Shown here: piece by piece, positions 24,117-34,416 of the stretch
Layout of the letters: every line of letters begins with the position of its first letter
Position numbering within the stretch: position 1 is the stretch's first letter
DNA from: Adineta steineri
Taxonomy: Eukaryota; Rotifera; Eurotatoria; Adinetida; Adinetidae
Assembly (NCBI GenBank): GCA_905250115.1
Contig: CAJNOI010000123.1
Coordinates: 124,001 to 188,000, forward strand
Reading direction: 5' to 3'
Length of the DNA: 64,000 nt
The notes under the pieces: model-generated
Databases searched by the model: none
Told to the model about the DNA's origin: nothing
The model's input: only the letters and a program-made list of their open reading frames with translations
Position numbers and translations under genes: made by a program

Positions 24117-24505
24117 GATGCCAACTGTCATAGTCAGAAAACCGGAATTCTAATGTGAAAATCCGGAAAATTCCGGAAACGTTTTTTTTGTTAAATCCGG
24201 AAAGGTTGTTAACAGTTAGTTTCTATCGGCTAAAATCAGTTTCTCTAAATCTTGTTCTCAATTATACCGCTTATTATTTCAAAAAACACATGTTTCAATA
24301 TATCAAAAGAAAATCAACATCAAAATTCAGAATATAATAAACTGAAAATATGAGAAGTATAAGCCACTGAGCCGTTGTCAAATAAAAAAATTTTTTTGAG
24401 TATTAACATATAAATATAATTTAGTTCAATAGAAATAGTCTAAAATCCAGAAAAATCCGGAATTTTTCTGGAAAAACCGGAGGAGTTGGCAACACCGATG
24501 CCAAC
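24117..24505. mobile_element. MITE-like insertion with TGCCAACT ends and CCGGAA-rich subterminal parts
   Basis: The 9-mer GATGCCAAC occurs at 24117-24125 and 24497-24505, bracketing about 370 bp. Both ends read inward as TGCCAACT followed by CCGG and ATTCCGG motifs (left: ATCCGGAAAATTCCGGAAA; right in reverse: AAAAATTCCGGATTTTT). The 9-mer can be read as a target duplication or as part of the terminal repeats. The flanking left sequence is the arm of a TGTGGG hairpin (TTTTGAGGGTGTGGGTGTGG), so this looks like a nested insertion. Confidence 0.5.
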
Positions 24506-24721
24506 GTAGTCTTCATCCCTAAAAATATTATTTATAAATTGAAAATGATTAGACGAAATGTCGAACTAACGATAAAATAGAATTGAAACCTGTTTAACAT
24601 TTTCAAATTAGTGTCTGAGATAGTTTTGAAAAATGATAAATATCTCAACAAAAAAATGGTGAAAAACTGTCAAAAAAAATTCTTAATAATGCAAAACTGA
24701 TGGAAAAATGTTTTTTGGCGA

Positions 24722-24808
24722 CTTGAAGGTGGGTGTGGGAAAGGGGAGCGTACACTAACATAACAACTGTCGCAGTCACATCCAAACCCGTACTCACGCC
24801 CTCAAGAT
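24722..24808. repeat. TGTGGG-type hairpin element
   Basis: CTTGAAGGTGGGTGTGGG ... right arm ACCCGTACTCACGCCCTCAA. Degenerate in the right arm. Confidence 0.6.
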
Positions 24809-25601
24809 TGAGCAATATAGATTTTAAATTATCTTTCCTCTATAATAATGAAACATCAGCAAAATACATCAATTCTATGTCTAAGAAAAAGAATGAATGT
24901 ATCTTTTTGCAGATTTCGAGGAAGAAAATCAATTATTATTATTAGATCATTTATTTAGTTCGACATCTCTAAGAAACGATGATAGTAAAAATTAGATTCC
25001 AAATTTCTTTTCTTTTTCTTACGCTAATTTTTTATTGTAATGCAGAATTCTTATTAGTGTTTAAAATAATGAATAATTAACACGAAACGAACTTTGTATT
25101 TGGTTATTTTAATAGTAAATATCAAAAATATTGTTATTCTTCGCCTTATGATCGATTATTTGTACAAATATATATTAATTTTCTCTACTTCTCACGAAAG
25201 GGTAAGACCAAGTATTATGTACAAGAAATAGAACGACACTTTTTCTACATTTTTATTATTAATCAAGGCTTTCATCATACACTGAAAAAAGTATTGAATT
25301 GGTAAAATGGTCCGACAAGATATTGAAGACAGAACAGAAAAACATTTGGTGTCATCATTAATAACGTATCTCCAGTCTAATGTATATTTCAACAAATCTA
25401 TATCAGATAATTTATACTTGGTCTTATTTTTCGATGACAGTAAATAAAAGAAAAACGTTGTTGATAAATGAAATTTCTTCAGACAGAAAATATTTTCATC
25501 GCATATCAAGATAATCTGTATATATATATATATATAGAATAATATTATGTCAAGACTTGTATTATTCATTTGATATAATTTTTTTGAAGAAGTATTTCCA
25601 C

Positions 25602-27397
25602 ATGAATATACTTGGAATACAAACGAAGCTCCTGCTTTGTTGTGTAATACTGTTACTAGAAGTATCATTTTTTAGTCAAGTGAATGGACGAGCATTCGAT
25701 GAATATGGTAAGTTGTACTATTGATCATTATAGGATGAGTCAAAATTTCTCTTTCTCTCTTCTTACAAATCTTAAGATGCTTGTTATCGAATATATAGTT
25801 CCTTCTAATGTAATAATATCATCTCGAACTGTCGAGGAGATTTTTTCTAACAATAAAGTCTCTAGAATGATTAACTTTCTCATCAATATAATAACAAATC
25901 ATATAAAAATTATATATTATTATATTTTATTTCACTGATGGTATACGTTTTTTTGTTCATTTAAAATTGTAACTATTTTGTAATTGATCAGCAATATTCC
26001 TGATAATTATCTTTTATGAAAATCATGACAAGATATAAATACTGGTCATACATTTCACATAGTTTATTTAACAATCGGTACTTCGTTCTTTACAGTAAAA
26101 TCAGAGCGTATCTACCGGTAATTTTGCATTTATAACTTAGAGTTACTTTCAAATCTATAGGGAAAAATAGAATTTAGAAGCAGAGATGGTGGCTTCAGTG
26201 TGTAAGTCAGAGATCAGTAGAATACATACAACGACACCCTCAAACCCTATTGAACATTTGTAGTTGATTATCGATAAGAAATTGAAATATCAGTGGAATA
26301 GTTGACAATTAGACCTGAATTATGTGAAAACCGTGTATTTTCGATATCACGGAGAATATGTGAATGTATTATAGCTAAAGCAGGATGTAAAGACCGTTGC
26401 ATTTTATTGATAGCTTTTTATACATGTCTCAGAACTTTTTTCCATTGGAGATATTTTCTTTTTTTTTTATTGAGTCTGTACTTCATTCATAAACTTCAGA
26501 ATATAAGATATAAAGTTCTTGCTCACCATTTTCTATCTATGATTTTGATTTCTTTAAGAGGAAACCAACAGTTCCAGCATATATCAGTTTGCCAACGACA
26601 CAGTCTACCGAGATGGTGTCAGCGATGATAACAATTCGTCTGTAGTTGTGTTCACTGACCATGATGGACAAAAATACATCGACAATCGAACATACACAGC
26701 CTCCTCGGTTGATAGTACACGACAGGCTTCAGGCGTCTTCGTTTTCTCGGATGGTCGAACCTACCAGGGTGATTGGATCAATGATAAAAGATCGGGTCGA
26801 GGTAACTACACTTGGCAAGACGGTACATTTTACGAAGGTGATTGGGTGAACGGGAAGAGGCACGGGTTAGGCACAGCTCTATATACCGATGGCAGCAATT
26901 ACATCGGTGATTGGATTGATGACAAAAGATCGGGTTTGGGCATATTATCTTCTTTTGACGGTGATAAATACAGTGGCAATTGGGTCGATGACAAGAGAAA
27001 TGGGTCAGGCACATTACAATATGCTGACGGTAATATATATACGGGTGGTTGGATGAATGACAGAAAAAATGATCGTGGCATAATGATCTGGTCGAATCGT
27101 GATAATTATGTTGGTAATTGGATTGACAGCAAGATGCATGGATTAGGTACAATGCAGTATGCGGATCACAGAATATATACTGGTGGTTGGTTGAATGGCA
27201 GAAAATCGGGTCCGGGTATCATGAATTGGTCCCATGGTGAAAGATGTCATGCTGATTGGATTGATGATAAAGCAGTTTGTGATGGTATGTTGTGTTTTGT
27301 GAACAGTCATATATTCCATCTTGAGGGTGTGGATGTAGCTAAAGCGCAATCCCTTTCATCTACCTGCACTCATCATATTTTAACCTTTTCACTTTAA
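25602..27397 (+). CDS. Secreted MORN-repeat protein
   Basis: Exon 1 (25602-25707) encodes a signal peptide: MNILGIQTKLLLCCVILLL followed by EVSFFSQVNG. It is followed by donor GTAAGT. Exon 2 (26559-27397) starts after CTTTAAG and completes the split Glu codon in phase, giving EYEETNSSSIYQF and 314 aa in all. Exon 2 holds eight MORN repeats of 23 residues (pattern DGxxYxGDWxxxKRxGxGxxxY), from DGRTYQGDWINDKRSGRG to a degenerate last one (CHADWIDDKAVCDG). MORN repeats bind phospholipids or act as scaffolds, usually in the cytosol. A secreted form is unusual and depends on the 851-bp intron prediction. The last about 35 residues (after FVNSHIFHLEGVDV) are read from a TGTGGG hairpin arm and look non-native. 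If the signal exon is wrong, the start would lie in exon 2. Confidence 0.7.
27317..27375. repeat. TGTGGG-type hairpin fused to MORN-gene 3' end
   Basis: Left arm CATCTTGAGGGTGTGGATG lies inside the reading frame. A weak right arm (CTACCTGCACTCATC) is near 27361-27375. The MORN reading frame ends 20 bp further on. Confidence 0.55.
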
Positions 27398-28152
27398 TAG
27401 TGAGATCTTTAATTTGACATCAATAGGCTGAATAGTTTTGAGTTACTGCACATCTCTATTACTAGAGAAATATCAATAATTATATCGACGACGTACTTCA
27501 CATCCCTTCATCTTCTCTATTATCTATAATATTATCTTATTTTTATTCGTGATATTTCTCTACCGTCGCTGTTTGATCCATAAATCATTTTGATTTTGCC
27601 TAAATAAATTTTAAATCTGACTGAATTCTAGTTTTGACTACAACACGTCGAAACACTTATGTAAACTGATGTTCACCTTTAGAGCCTTTCCTTCGCTTCC
27701 AATATAATAAATGTAAAAAACAAGGACTTTCTAGTTCTTTATTTCCTAATATGTTCTTTCGAGCACAAAATTGAATGTATTAAGTGAGACTGAACAGCGA
27801 AAAATACACTGCTCGACGACTTATATTGGACGCTTGTTTGGTGCTTAACTCTGTTAAATATAATAGTAACGAGAGGAAAATTTACTATAGCATTTACACT
27901 ACAGCACAAATATATACTTCATAGCCCAGATAATGTAAATGTGCCTCATGAGAAAACGCTTATTGAGAGAAGAAGACGCTCTAACGCAACAGATTTTCTA
28001 CTTCTTTTCATTCTTCCTATCCTCGTACAAAATTCTTCTAACACACATCTCTACAGATTCACTTTTAATCGGCTAGTCTGTTCTCAGCTTCATTCCCTTC
28101 AAAATCACTGGTGCCGAAATCTATCTCAGTTTTCATTTTATGATTAAAAGAA
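27398..28152. other. Intergenic region
   Basis: 755 bp of AT-rich DNA between two plus-strand genes. A 68-codon frame at 27941-28147 has no recognisable domain. Nothing else is supported. Confidence 0.45.
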
Positions 28153-29434
28153 ATGATGATGGTTTCGTTTCTATTTCATCTTTTAGCCGTTTGTTTTCCA
28201 CAATGTTCGAATGGTGGAAAATGCACTGGACCAAACTTTTGTACCGTAAGTCGGGGAATTCAGCTATGTTTGAGAGATAACTCATTCATTCCATGTTTGT
28301 TTAGTGTACTTCATCATGGACTGGATCTCGATGTGAAACACGTATGTATACATTCTTTGTTCACTTTGCTGTAAATAGGTGTGGGTGTGAACTAAGAGTA
28401 TAGATAATCATATACACACCCACACCCACACTCAAAAATAGAACTTTCAGATAGTTTTTTCTTTTTATCTTCGATTAAAAACAAATTCTCTTCTTCTTCT
28501 TTTTATAAAAATATTTTGTCTTCATCCTTTTCTAGAACCGAAATTTAACAAATGGAAACAAAATGGCATTACTGTGGCAGGTGGTAATAGACAAGGAGAA
28601 GAATTAAATCAACTTAGTTTCCCCAAAGGAATCTTTATTGACAAAAACAAAAATGTTTTCATTGCTGATTCTATGAATCATCGTATTGTTGAATGGAAAT
28701 ATAATGCAAAACAAGGACAAATCGTTGCAGGTGGAAATGGCAGTGGAAATCGAATAGATCAACTGAGTTATCCATTTGATGTGATTGTTGATCAACAAAA
28801 TCATTCGATCATCATTGCTGATTTTGTGAACAGACGAGTGATTCAATGGATGAATCAAAAGCAACAAATTCTTATTGATAATATTGACTGTAATGCCTTG
28901 GCAATGGATAAAAATGGATTTCTTTATGTTTCTGATCAAGAGAAGAATGAAGTTAGACGATGGAAAATGGGAGAATATAACAATGAAGGAATTGTAGTGG
29001 CGGGTGGAAATGGACAAGGAAATCAGCTTAATCAGTTCAATAAGCCTACTTGTATCTTTGTTGATGAAGATCAATCAGTTTATATATCAGATCACGACAA
29101 TAGTCGTGTGATGAAATGGAGAAAAGATGCAAAAGAAGGAAAAATTGTGGCTGGAGGAAATGGTTACGGAAGAAATCTCAATCAATTGTCTTATCTTGCG
29201 GGAGTAATTGTTGATCATCTTGGGCAGATCTACGTGGCAGATCTGGGGAATGATCGAGTAATGCGTTGGTGTGAAGGAAAAGAAGAAGGTGAAATTGTTG
29301 TTGGTGGAAATGGGAGAGGAAATCAATCAAATCAATTTCATGCTCCTGCAGGTTTATCTTTTGATGACGAAGGAAATATTTATGTTGCTGAGATTTGGAA
29401 TAATCGAATTCAAAAATTTGAAATAATTTTGTGA
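28153..29434 (+). CDS. Putative secreted EGF-NHL protein (paralogue of the B-box NHL gene)
   Basis: Three exons with matching phase: 28153-28245, 28305-28341, 28536-29434 (342 aa). Exon 1 starts MMMVSFLFHLLA, a short signal-peptide-like stretch, and runs into an EGF-like domain (CFPQCSNGGKCTGPNFC). Exon 2 completes the EGF (CTSSWTGSRCET). Exon 3 begins QPKFNKWKQNGITVAGGNR and encodes six NHL blades very similar to 2406-3283. In the other NHL gene the same exon boundary and phase join to a B-box/coiled-coil exon instead. The splice acceptor TTTTAG inside the proposed signal peptide (28181-28186) would also allow an unseen upstream exon, so the N-terminus is uncertain. Intron 2 (28342-28535) contains a TGTGGG hairpin. 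If correct, the propeller has moved from a cytosolic to a secreted context. Confidence 0.65.
28377..28434. repeat. TGTGGG-type hairpin in an intron of the EGF-NHL gene
   Basis: AGGTGTGGGTGTGA ... CACACCCACACCCACACTCA. Lies 35 bp after the donor of intron 2. Confidence 0.75.
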
Positions 29435-30094
29435 ATGAAATTTTGATTTTGAAAAAAGAAAAGAAATTTTTTGTTGAATAAAAGAACGGAGAAAAGTCTT
29501 TTGCGATTTTTTTCTTGAAAATTTAACTAGATTAGATAATTTTGTTTAAAAAATTCCAACAAATAAATATTAAACTCTCTTCATCTTTTGTAGAATTTTG
29601 TGGAAGATAAGAGAAGAAAATGAAGAGAAAAGGAATCTTCTACGAAACCTGAAAATAAAAATCGAATTCGAATTCAAATTTGATTTTAAATTTCAGAAAG
29701 TTTTATGAACGAATTTTTTTCTTATTTGATTTCTTTTAATAAAACTTTAAAAACGATTTGTTATATTTTTCGTAGAAATTGAAACAAATATTTAATAATT
29801 GTTTTATCATATTTGACTCAATTCCTTCAAATTAAAGAATTCAGTATTTTGTTTGTTTTGATTTTGTTCTTTTTATTGAAATTTGATGAAAATAAAAAAC
29901 GTTAAAAGGTGTTTTTATTACTTCTTAATTCATATTGATAATTCAAAATAGAATTTCGTAAAAAAAACATCTCATTAGAATAAATAATTTGAAATATTTT
30001 TATCAATTAGAAAAATGATTAAGTTCCATGATGAAATCAATTTCAAAATCTATTTTATAAATATTTTCAGATTCGCTTCTCAATAGTAAGTTTT

Positions 30095-30140
30095 TGAGAG
30101 TGTGGGTGTATTTTATTTCAAACATTCACACACCCATCAA
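30095..30140. repeat. TGTGGG-type hairpin (short)
   Basis: TTGAGAGTGTGGGTGTA ... ATTCACACACCCATCAA. Confidence 0.65.
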
Positions 30141-30340
30141 TATTGAAAATTCTCAGACACTTCGCTTCATGACATTTTCATTTAATTAGTTCATATAATT
30201 AATGGTAAGCTGAAGCAAACACTGCTGATAATGAAGATAATGTATAACGACATATATTTCAGGACAAGTTGTACCAATAATAAACAATGCTAGAATTTTT
30301 GTGGAAAAAGCACATCCAGCACCTAATCCAAAAATAATGC

Positions 30341-30390
30341 CACCCACACCCACCCACACCCTCACACACCCACTCTCACCACACCCACCC
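30341..30390. repeat. CCCACA-rich tract
   Basis: One-sided: CACCCACACCCACCCACACC then CTCACACACCCACTCTCACC and ACACCCACCC. Eight interrupted CCCACA-like units without a G-rich partner nearby, so closer to a true interstitial telomere-like tract. Confidence 0.65.
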
Positions 30391-30552
30391 AATATAGTAA
30401 TGGTCCTTTATGTGAGTGTGAGAACAATTGTTTCTAATTTTAAGCACGTTTTTTTTTATTGCTTAATGATAATTATAATTGTTTGTCTAAATGGAATAAA
30501 TCAAGAATTTGAAAGTTTGTCGTACATACTGTTTTTGAATAAGCCTAAATCA

Positions 30553-30609
30553 TTGAGGGTGTGGGTAAATGTCAATCTCCTACCTACACCCACACTCACC
30601 CACACCCTA
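30553..30609. repeat. TGTGGG-type hairpin element
   Basis: TTGAGGGTGTGGGTAAATG ... CACCCACACTCACCCACACC. Confidence 0.75.
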
Positions 30610-30764
30610 TCTAATAATCTCTATTGACAAGAGTTTTCATTTCATTCGAGTATTCTTTCTACTAAACTATTAAATCTTGACAATACAAATTGTGAAATAA
30701 TAATTCTAAGACATACTATACTTATGATAAGAAGAAAAACTTGTTTGCATACAATATTTAACGT

Positions 30765-30838
30765 GCTCCTGTAGCATAAGCGGTAAATGCATCCGGCTGT
30801 TAACCGGAAGACAGGTGGTTCGAATCCACTCGGGAGCT
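30765..30838 (+). tRNA. trnN(guu): tRNA-Asn (GUU)
   Basis: 74 nt with a full cloverleaf. The acceptor stem GCTCCTG pairs with CGGGAGC (one G-T). The D stem is GCAT/ATGC. The anticodon stem TCCGG/CCGGA carries loop CTGTTAA with anticodon GTT at 30799-30801. The T arm is GGTGG-TTCGAAT-CCACT, and the discriminator base is T. No intron. Internal A-box and B-box (GGTTCGAATCC) promoter elements are present. It should read AAC/AAU codons. Confidence 0.97.
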
Positions 30839-31431
30839 TCATTCCTTTTTTTCTCTCATAATTCTATTTGATATTATGTTGAAAATAATTGGACTATTGC
30901 GAAAGCTTTCGTCATTTATAACCAAGAACACACCAAATACCTGTATGACTCATAATTTTTCTTTCTTTACTTCTGTACTGTACTCAAAATTTCGTAATTT
31001 AACGAACATAAAACATGTATGTTACTGTCGTTAGAAATGTTTATTGTACCATGTTGAGGGTGCAGGTGTTTTCGCACAGTACACCCACACCGCTCTGGAA
31101 CGCATTACAGACGAATCGCTGCTGAAAATACTCGAATCGGCTGCTTACTTCACTTAAGTGAGTAGGAGTTCGAAAAAAAACAAGAAATACTTATTATTAT
31201 CCAAATTTCTTATTCATTCGTGACAAAACGTCACTATTTAATGTATATAATGTTATGAACTATTCAGAACCAGGATTATCAAAGAAATATCATGACAGTT
31301 CAAAGTATTTGAGAAACAATCGCGAAAAAAAAATTTAGAGATTTTCTACAGTCAGTCACTCAATAAAAGAACAGATCAAAAACTCGATAGAAAAGTAGTT
31401 AACTATTTAAATTATTTAATAGCTATGTTAA

Positions 31432-31486
31432 TGTTTAAATAGAGCTATACAGTTTAATTAAAAAGTATCTTTTTTGAGAAGCTATG
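31432..31486. repeat. Dispersed repeat R, copy 1
   Basis: TTTAATTAAAAAGTATCT then TTTTTGAGAAGCTATG. Matches 49243-49290 (TTTAATTAAAAAGCATCT, CTTTTGAGAAGCTACG) and the shared upstream TTTAAATAG. Confidence 0.5.
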
Positions 31487-31892
31487 CTTTTCATAGATTT
31501 GAAGCAACGAATCTAATAGATCTGGCAATGCAAAAAATTTCGCTCCAACATTTCTAATAACACCTATAATAGACTTGCACAATTAAGTTCCGGCTTTTTA
31601 ACCAAAGCTGCGTCTTATAAAATATTTATAAAAGAAAGGAATCTATGAGGAGCTATGAACAAAAAAATTTTTACTTTATTTTTGCTTTGTGCGCATTTTA
31701 ATATGTTTATGGATGAGCAACAAGTGAAAAAAAAACGTCACATTGTAAAATGATAAAATGTGGTTACAACAATGCGTCGATGGTTTATTCGTTCGATAAC
31801 GCACATGCGTCGTAATAATGATTTTTCGTTACAATTTGGTAGTTTTACTATTCTCTCTCTTACTTCTGCTTCTTCTATTATACACAGTCCTC

Positions 31893-31914
31893 ATTCATTC
31901 ATTCATTCATTCAT
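31893..31914. repeat. ATTC microsatellite
   Basis: About five units of ATTC/CATT. Confidence 0.7.
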
Positions 31915-32329
31915 GATGCATTGATAGATAAAGGATAGAGATGATTATTTTATATTTTACTCTCAGGCTTTATAACGATGTAACTGACAAAGTAAGTTTT
32001 TGCACTCCGTTTCTTTTCTTTCATTCAATTTAACGACTGATCTTGTTGTTTAAAGTTCATTTCTCGTTTCATGCTCAAGCCTTCTTTCTCGTTAAAATTT
32101 TCGATTTGTTTCATCTTTAAATGTATATGATAAAAGACAACTCTTCGACAGTCATTTTTTGATTACTGTGTCAATAGGCTATATCCTTGCATTTATGGTT
32201 AGTAGACGACAATAGTCTATCGAATAGATGAAAATGGGGGAGTAAAGAGAAAAAGAGAGAAAGAGGAGATGTGGATATAATAAAAGGAGAAGTAGAAGAG
32301 TTAGAAGATAGCATAGTTTTGTTGTAATC

Positions 32330-34416
32330 ATGATTGACGATCGATTCATTTTCTCTTGCTCATTCATTTATAGATTTTTAATCATCATTGACGATCAGAA
32401 TGATGAAGGAGACAGTTCTACTGCTAGTACATTAACAACATCAAAGTCGTTGAGCAAAATATCTAAGAGAAAATCGACTGCTGTTACAACAACAACAACC
32501 AATGTCCCTGATGGAAATAGTATACATGGCGAGAACAACAGTGTGAATAGAAAAGGATCTTTTATGTTAAAAGTAAGCTATAAAGATTTCTCTTTTTAGC
32601 AAAAACTTACAGAGAAATCAATGCGAAATTTAATGAAACAAACGACACTTATCGAACAAGCTGCTGTTCATAATAATAATGAAAATACACCGAAATATGA
32701 CGAAAAGTCAGCATCAAAACAAGAATGGAAATTTTGGCAAACACAACCTGTACCGACAATTGGTACAAAAATTGATACAATCAATATTGGACCTATTGAA
32801 TCAAATAAATCAGTAGATGAAATACGACAAGAACCATATGAATTACCTAATGGTTTTTTCTGGGATGATATTGATATTCATGTTGACGAACAAGTATATT
32901 GAGAATCTTTGTTACGGTTTAATAAATGACATGCCATTTTTTTTCTAGTTACAGGAATTGTGTACGTTCTTAGACGAACACTATATTGAAGATGATGGTA
33001 ATAATTTTCGATTGAAGTCTTCCATGCCATTTTTACGCTGGTAATTTATATACAATAAAGAAATTGTTTTTTTTTAAATGTATTCAGATCTTTTCAGGGC
33101 TTTATGTGTGCCAGATTGGCTTAAAAAATTCCATGTAGGAGTTCGTGTAACGAAAAGTAGTAAACTGGTTGGTTTTATCAGTGCTGTGCCAATTCGAATA
33201 AGAGTCTATGATAAGTAATCAAGATTAATTCGTCTCGTTTTTTTTTTATTCATTTTGTTAAAAATAATTAATAGGGAATTATCAATGGTAGATATAAACT
33301 TTTTATGTGTTCATAAAAAATTACGACTTAAACGCTTATCACCCGTACTTATTAAAGAGATAACACGTCGTGGGCATTTAGAAAAATATTTTCAAGCAGT
33401 ATACACAGCCGCTCCTTTCCTTCCTGGTCTTGCCTGCAAAGCTAGGTATGAATTGTTTTCCATTATTTTTTCAAAAGATGAAAATACTTTCTATACCTCT
33501 TTGAATTCAGATATTGGCATCGATTGCTCAATGTCAAAAAATTGTTGGCCATTAAATTTGCCTTTTTAGGACGAAATATGACAATGCAACGAATGCAAAA
33601 ACTCTATCGGTTACCTGAGGTCTGTAGAAAATATTTTTCATCTTTTCTTTCATGTACATGTTGAGAAATTAGAGTTCATTAATATTTTCTTCAAATAGAC
33701 GACACAAGTGGCAGGCTTTCGTGAAATGCGCGATGCTGATATCCCTCAAGCTTCGAAAATACTCACTCAAGTATGTTGTTTTTCTCTTACGTTGTTATTT
33801 TTGCCCTGTGTCATTCTTGAATTAGTATCTGACAAAATTCGATCTGGCGCCGGTATTTTCCCTTGATGAATTTGAATATTTATGTAAAAATCGGTCAAGC
33901 ATTGTCAGCGCATTTGTTGTTGAAGTGAGAAAAAACCTTCATCATTATCTTTTCACTATTTGACTGATTTTTTTCTCTCAATAGAATGATCAAGGCGAAA
34001 TAACCGATTTTATATCGTACTATCATTTACCATCAACAATTATAAACCATCCAGAATACAAGACATTGAATGCATGCTACATGTATTATTATGCTGCCAG
34101 TCGAACACCATTGACTGATCTCGTCAATGATTGTCTTATACAAGCACATAATGTAAGGAGTAAAACGAACATTTTTTTCTCAAACTAATAAGGTTTTTTT
34201 TGAAGAGTAGTTTCGATGTATTCAATGCACTCGATATAATGAATAATAAGGAGTTTTTAAAAAAACTTAAATTTGGTGATGGTGATGGTAATCTACAATA
34301 TTATGTGTACAATTGGAAATGCCCATTGATGCCGCCCGAAAACGTTTGTTGTATTTTTTTAATATTCATATATTGATTTATGTTTTTTTGTTTAGATTGC
34401 AGTGATACTTCAATAA
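32330..34416 (+). CDS. NMT: Glycylpeptide N-tetradecanoyltransferase (N-myristoyltransferase)
   Basis: Eleven exons with canonical introns and consistent phase: 32330-32572, 32600-32893, 32949-33040, 33098-33214, 33275-33445, 33511-33619, 33699-33770, 33826-33924, 33985-34152, 34206-34343, 34396-34416 (507 aa, close to the usual 490-500). The enzyme transfers myristate from myristoyl-CoA to N-terminal Gly of target proteins in the cytosol. After a low-complexity Ser/Thr/Lys-rich N-terminus come the family blocks: [109 protein letters not shown] and [21 protein letters not shown]. It ends ENIAVILQ, the C-terminal residue region used in catalysis in this family. The first Met lies in a non-conserved region, so the exact N-terminus is uncertain. 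No lesion is seen. Confidence 0.93.

Larger units (their letters stand above)
23083..25601. other. 2.5-kb intergenic region with repeat debris
   Basis: AT-rich. 23640-24080 is of mixed composition and probably repeat-derived. A hairpin half (24092-24112) is interrupted by a CCGGAA-rich insertion (24117-24505), and a full hairpin lies at 24722-24808. The 158-codon minus-strand frame at 25192-25668 overlaps the MORN first exon and is not credible. Confidence 0.5.
29435..30764. other. Intergenic region with three hairpin elements
   Basis: AT-rich 3' flank of the EGF-NHL gene followed by a dense cluster of TGTGGG-type repeats at 30095-30140, 30341-30390 and 30553-30609. The Pro/His-rich open frames here are read from the repeats and are rejected. 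Confidence 0.6.
30839..32329. other. Intergenic region with small repeats
   Basis: Holds a weak TGTGGG hairpin (31051-31091: GTTGAGGGTGCAGGTGTT ... ACACCCACACC), a dispersed 50-bp repeat (31432-31486) and an ATTC microsatellite (31893-31914). No gene is recognised; the promoter of the N-myristoyltransferase gene must lie at its right edge. Confidence 0.5.

Noticed and set aside
25192-25668. 158-codon minus-strand frame
   Set aside because: Random composition with many Ile/Tyr/Lys; overlaps the better-supported signal-peptide exon of the MORN gene on the plus strand.
30186-30627. Open frames rich in Pro/His/Thr or Gly/Val on both strands
   Set aside because: They are read from CCCACA/TGTGGG repeats; no start context, splice or domain support.
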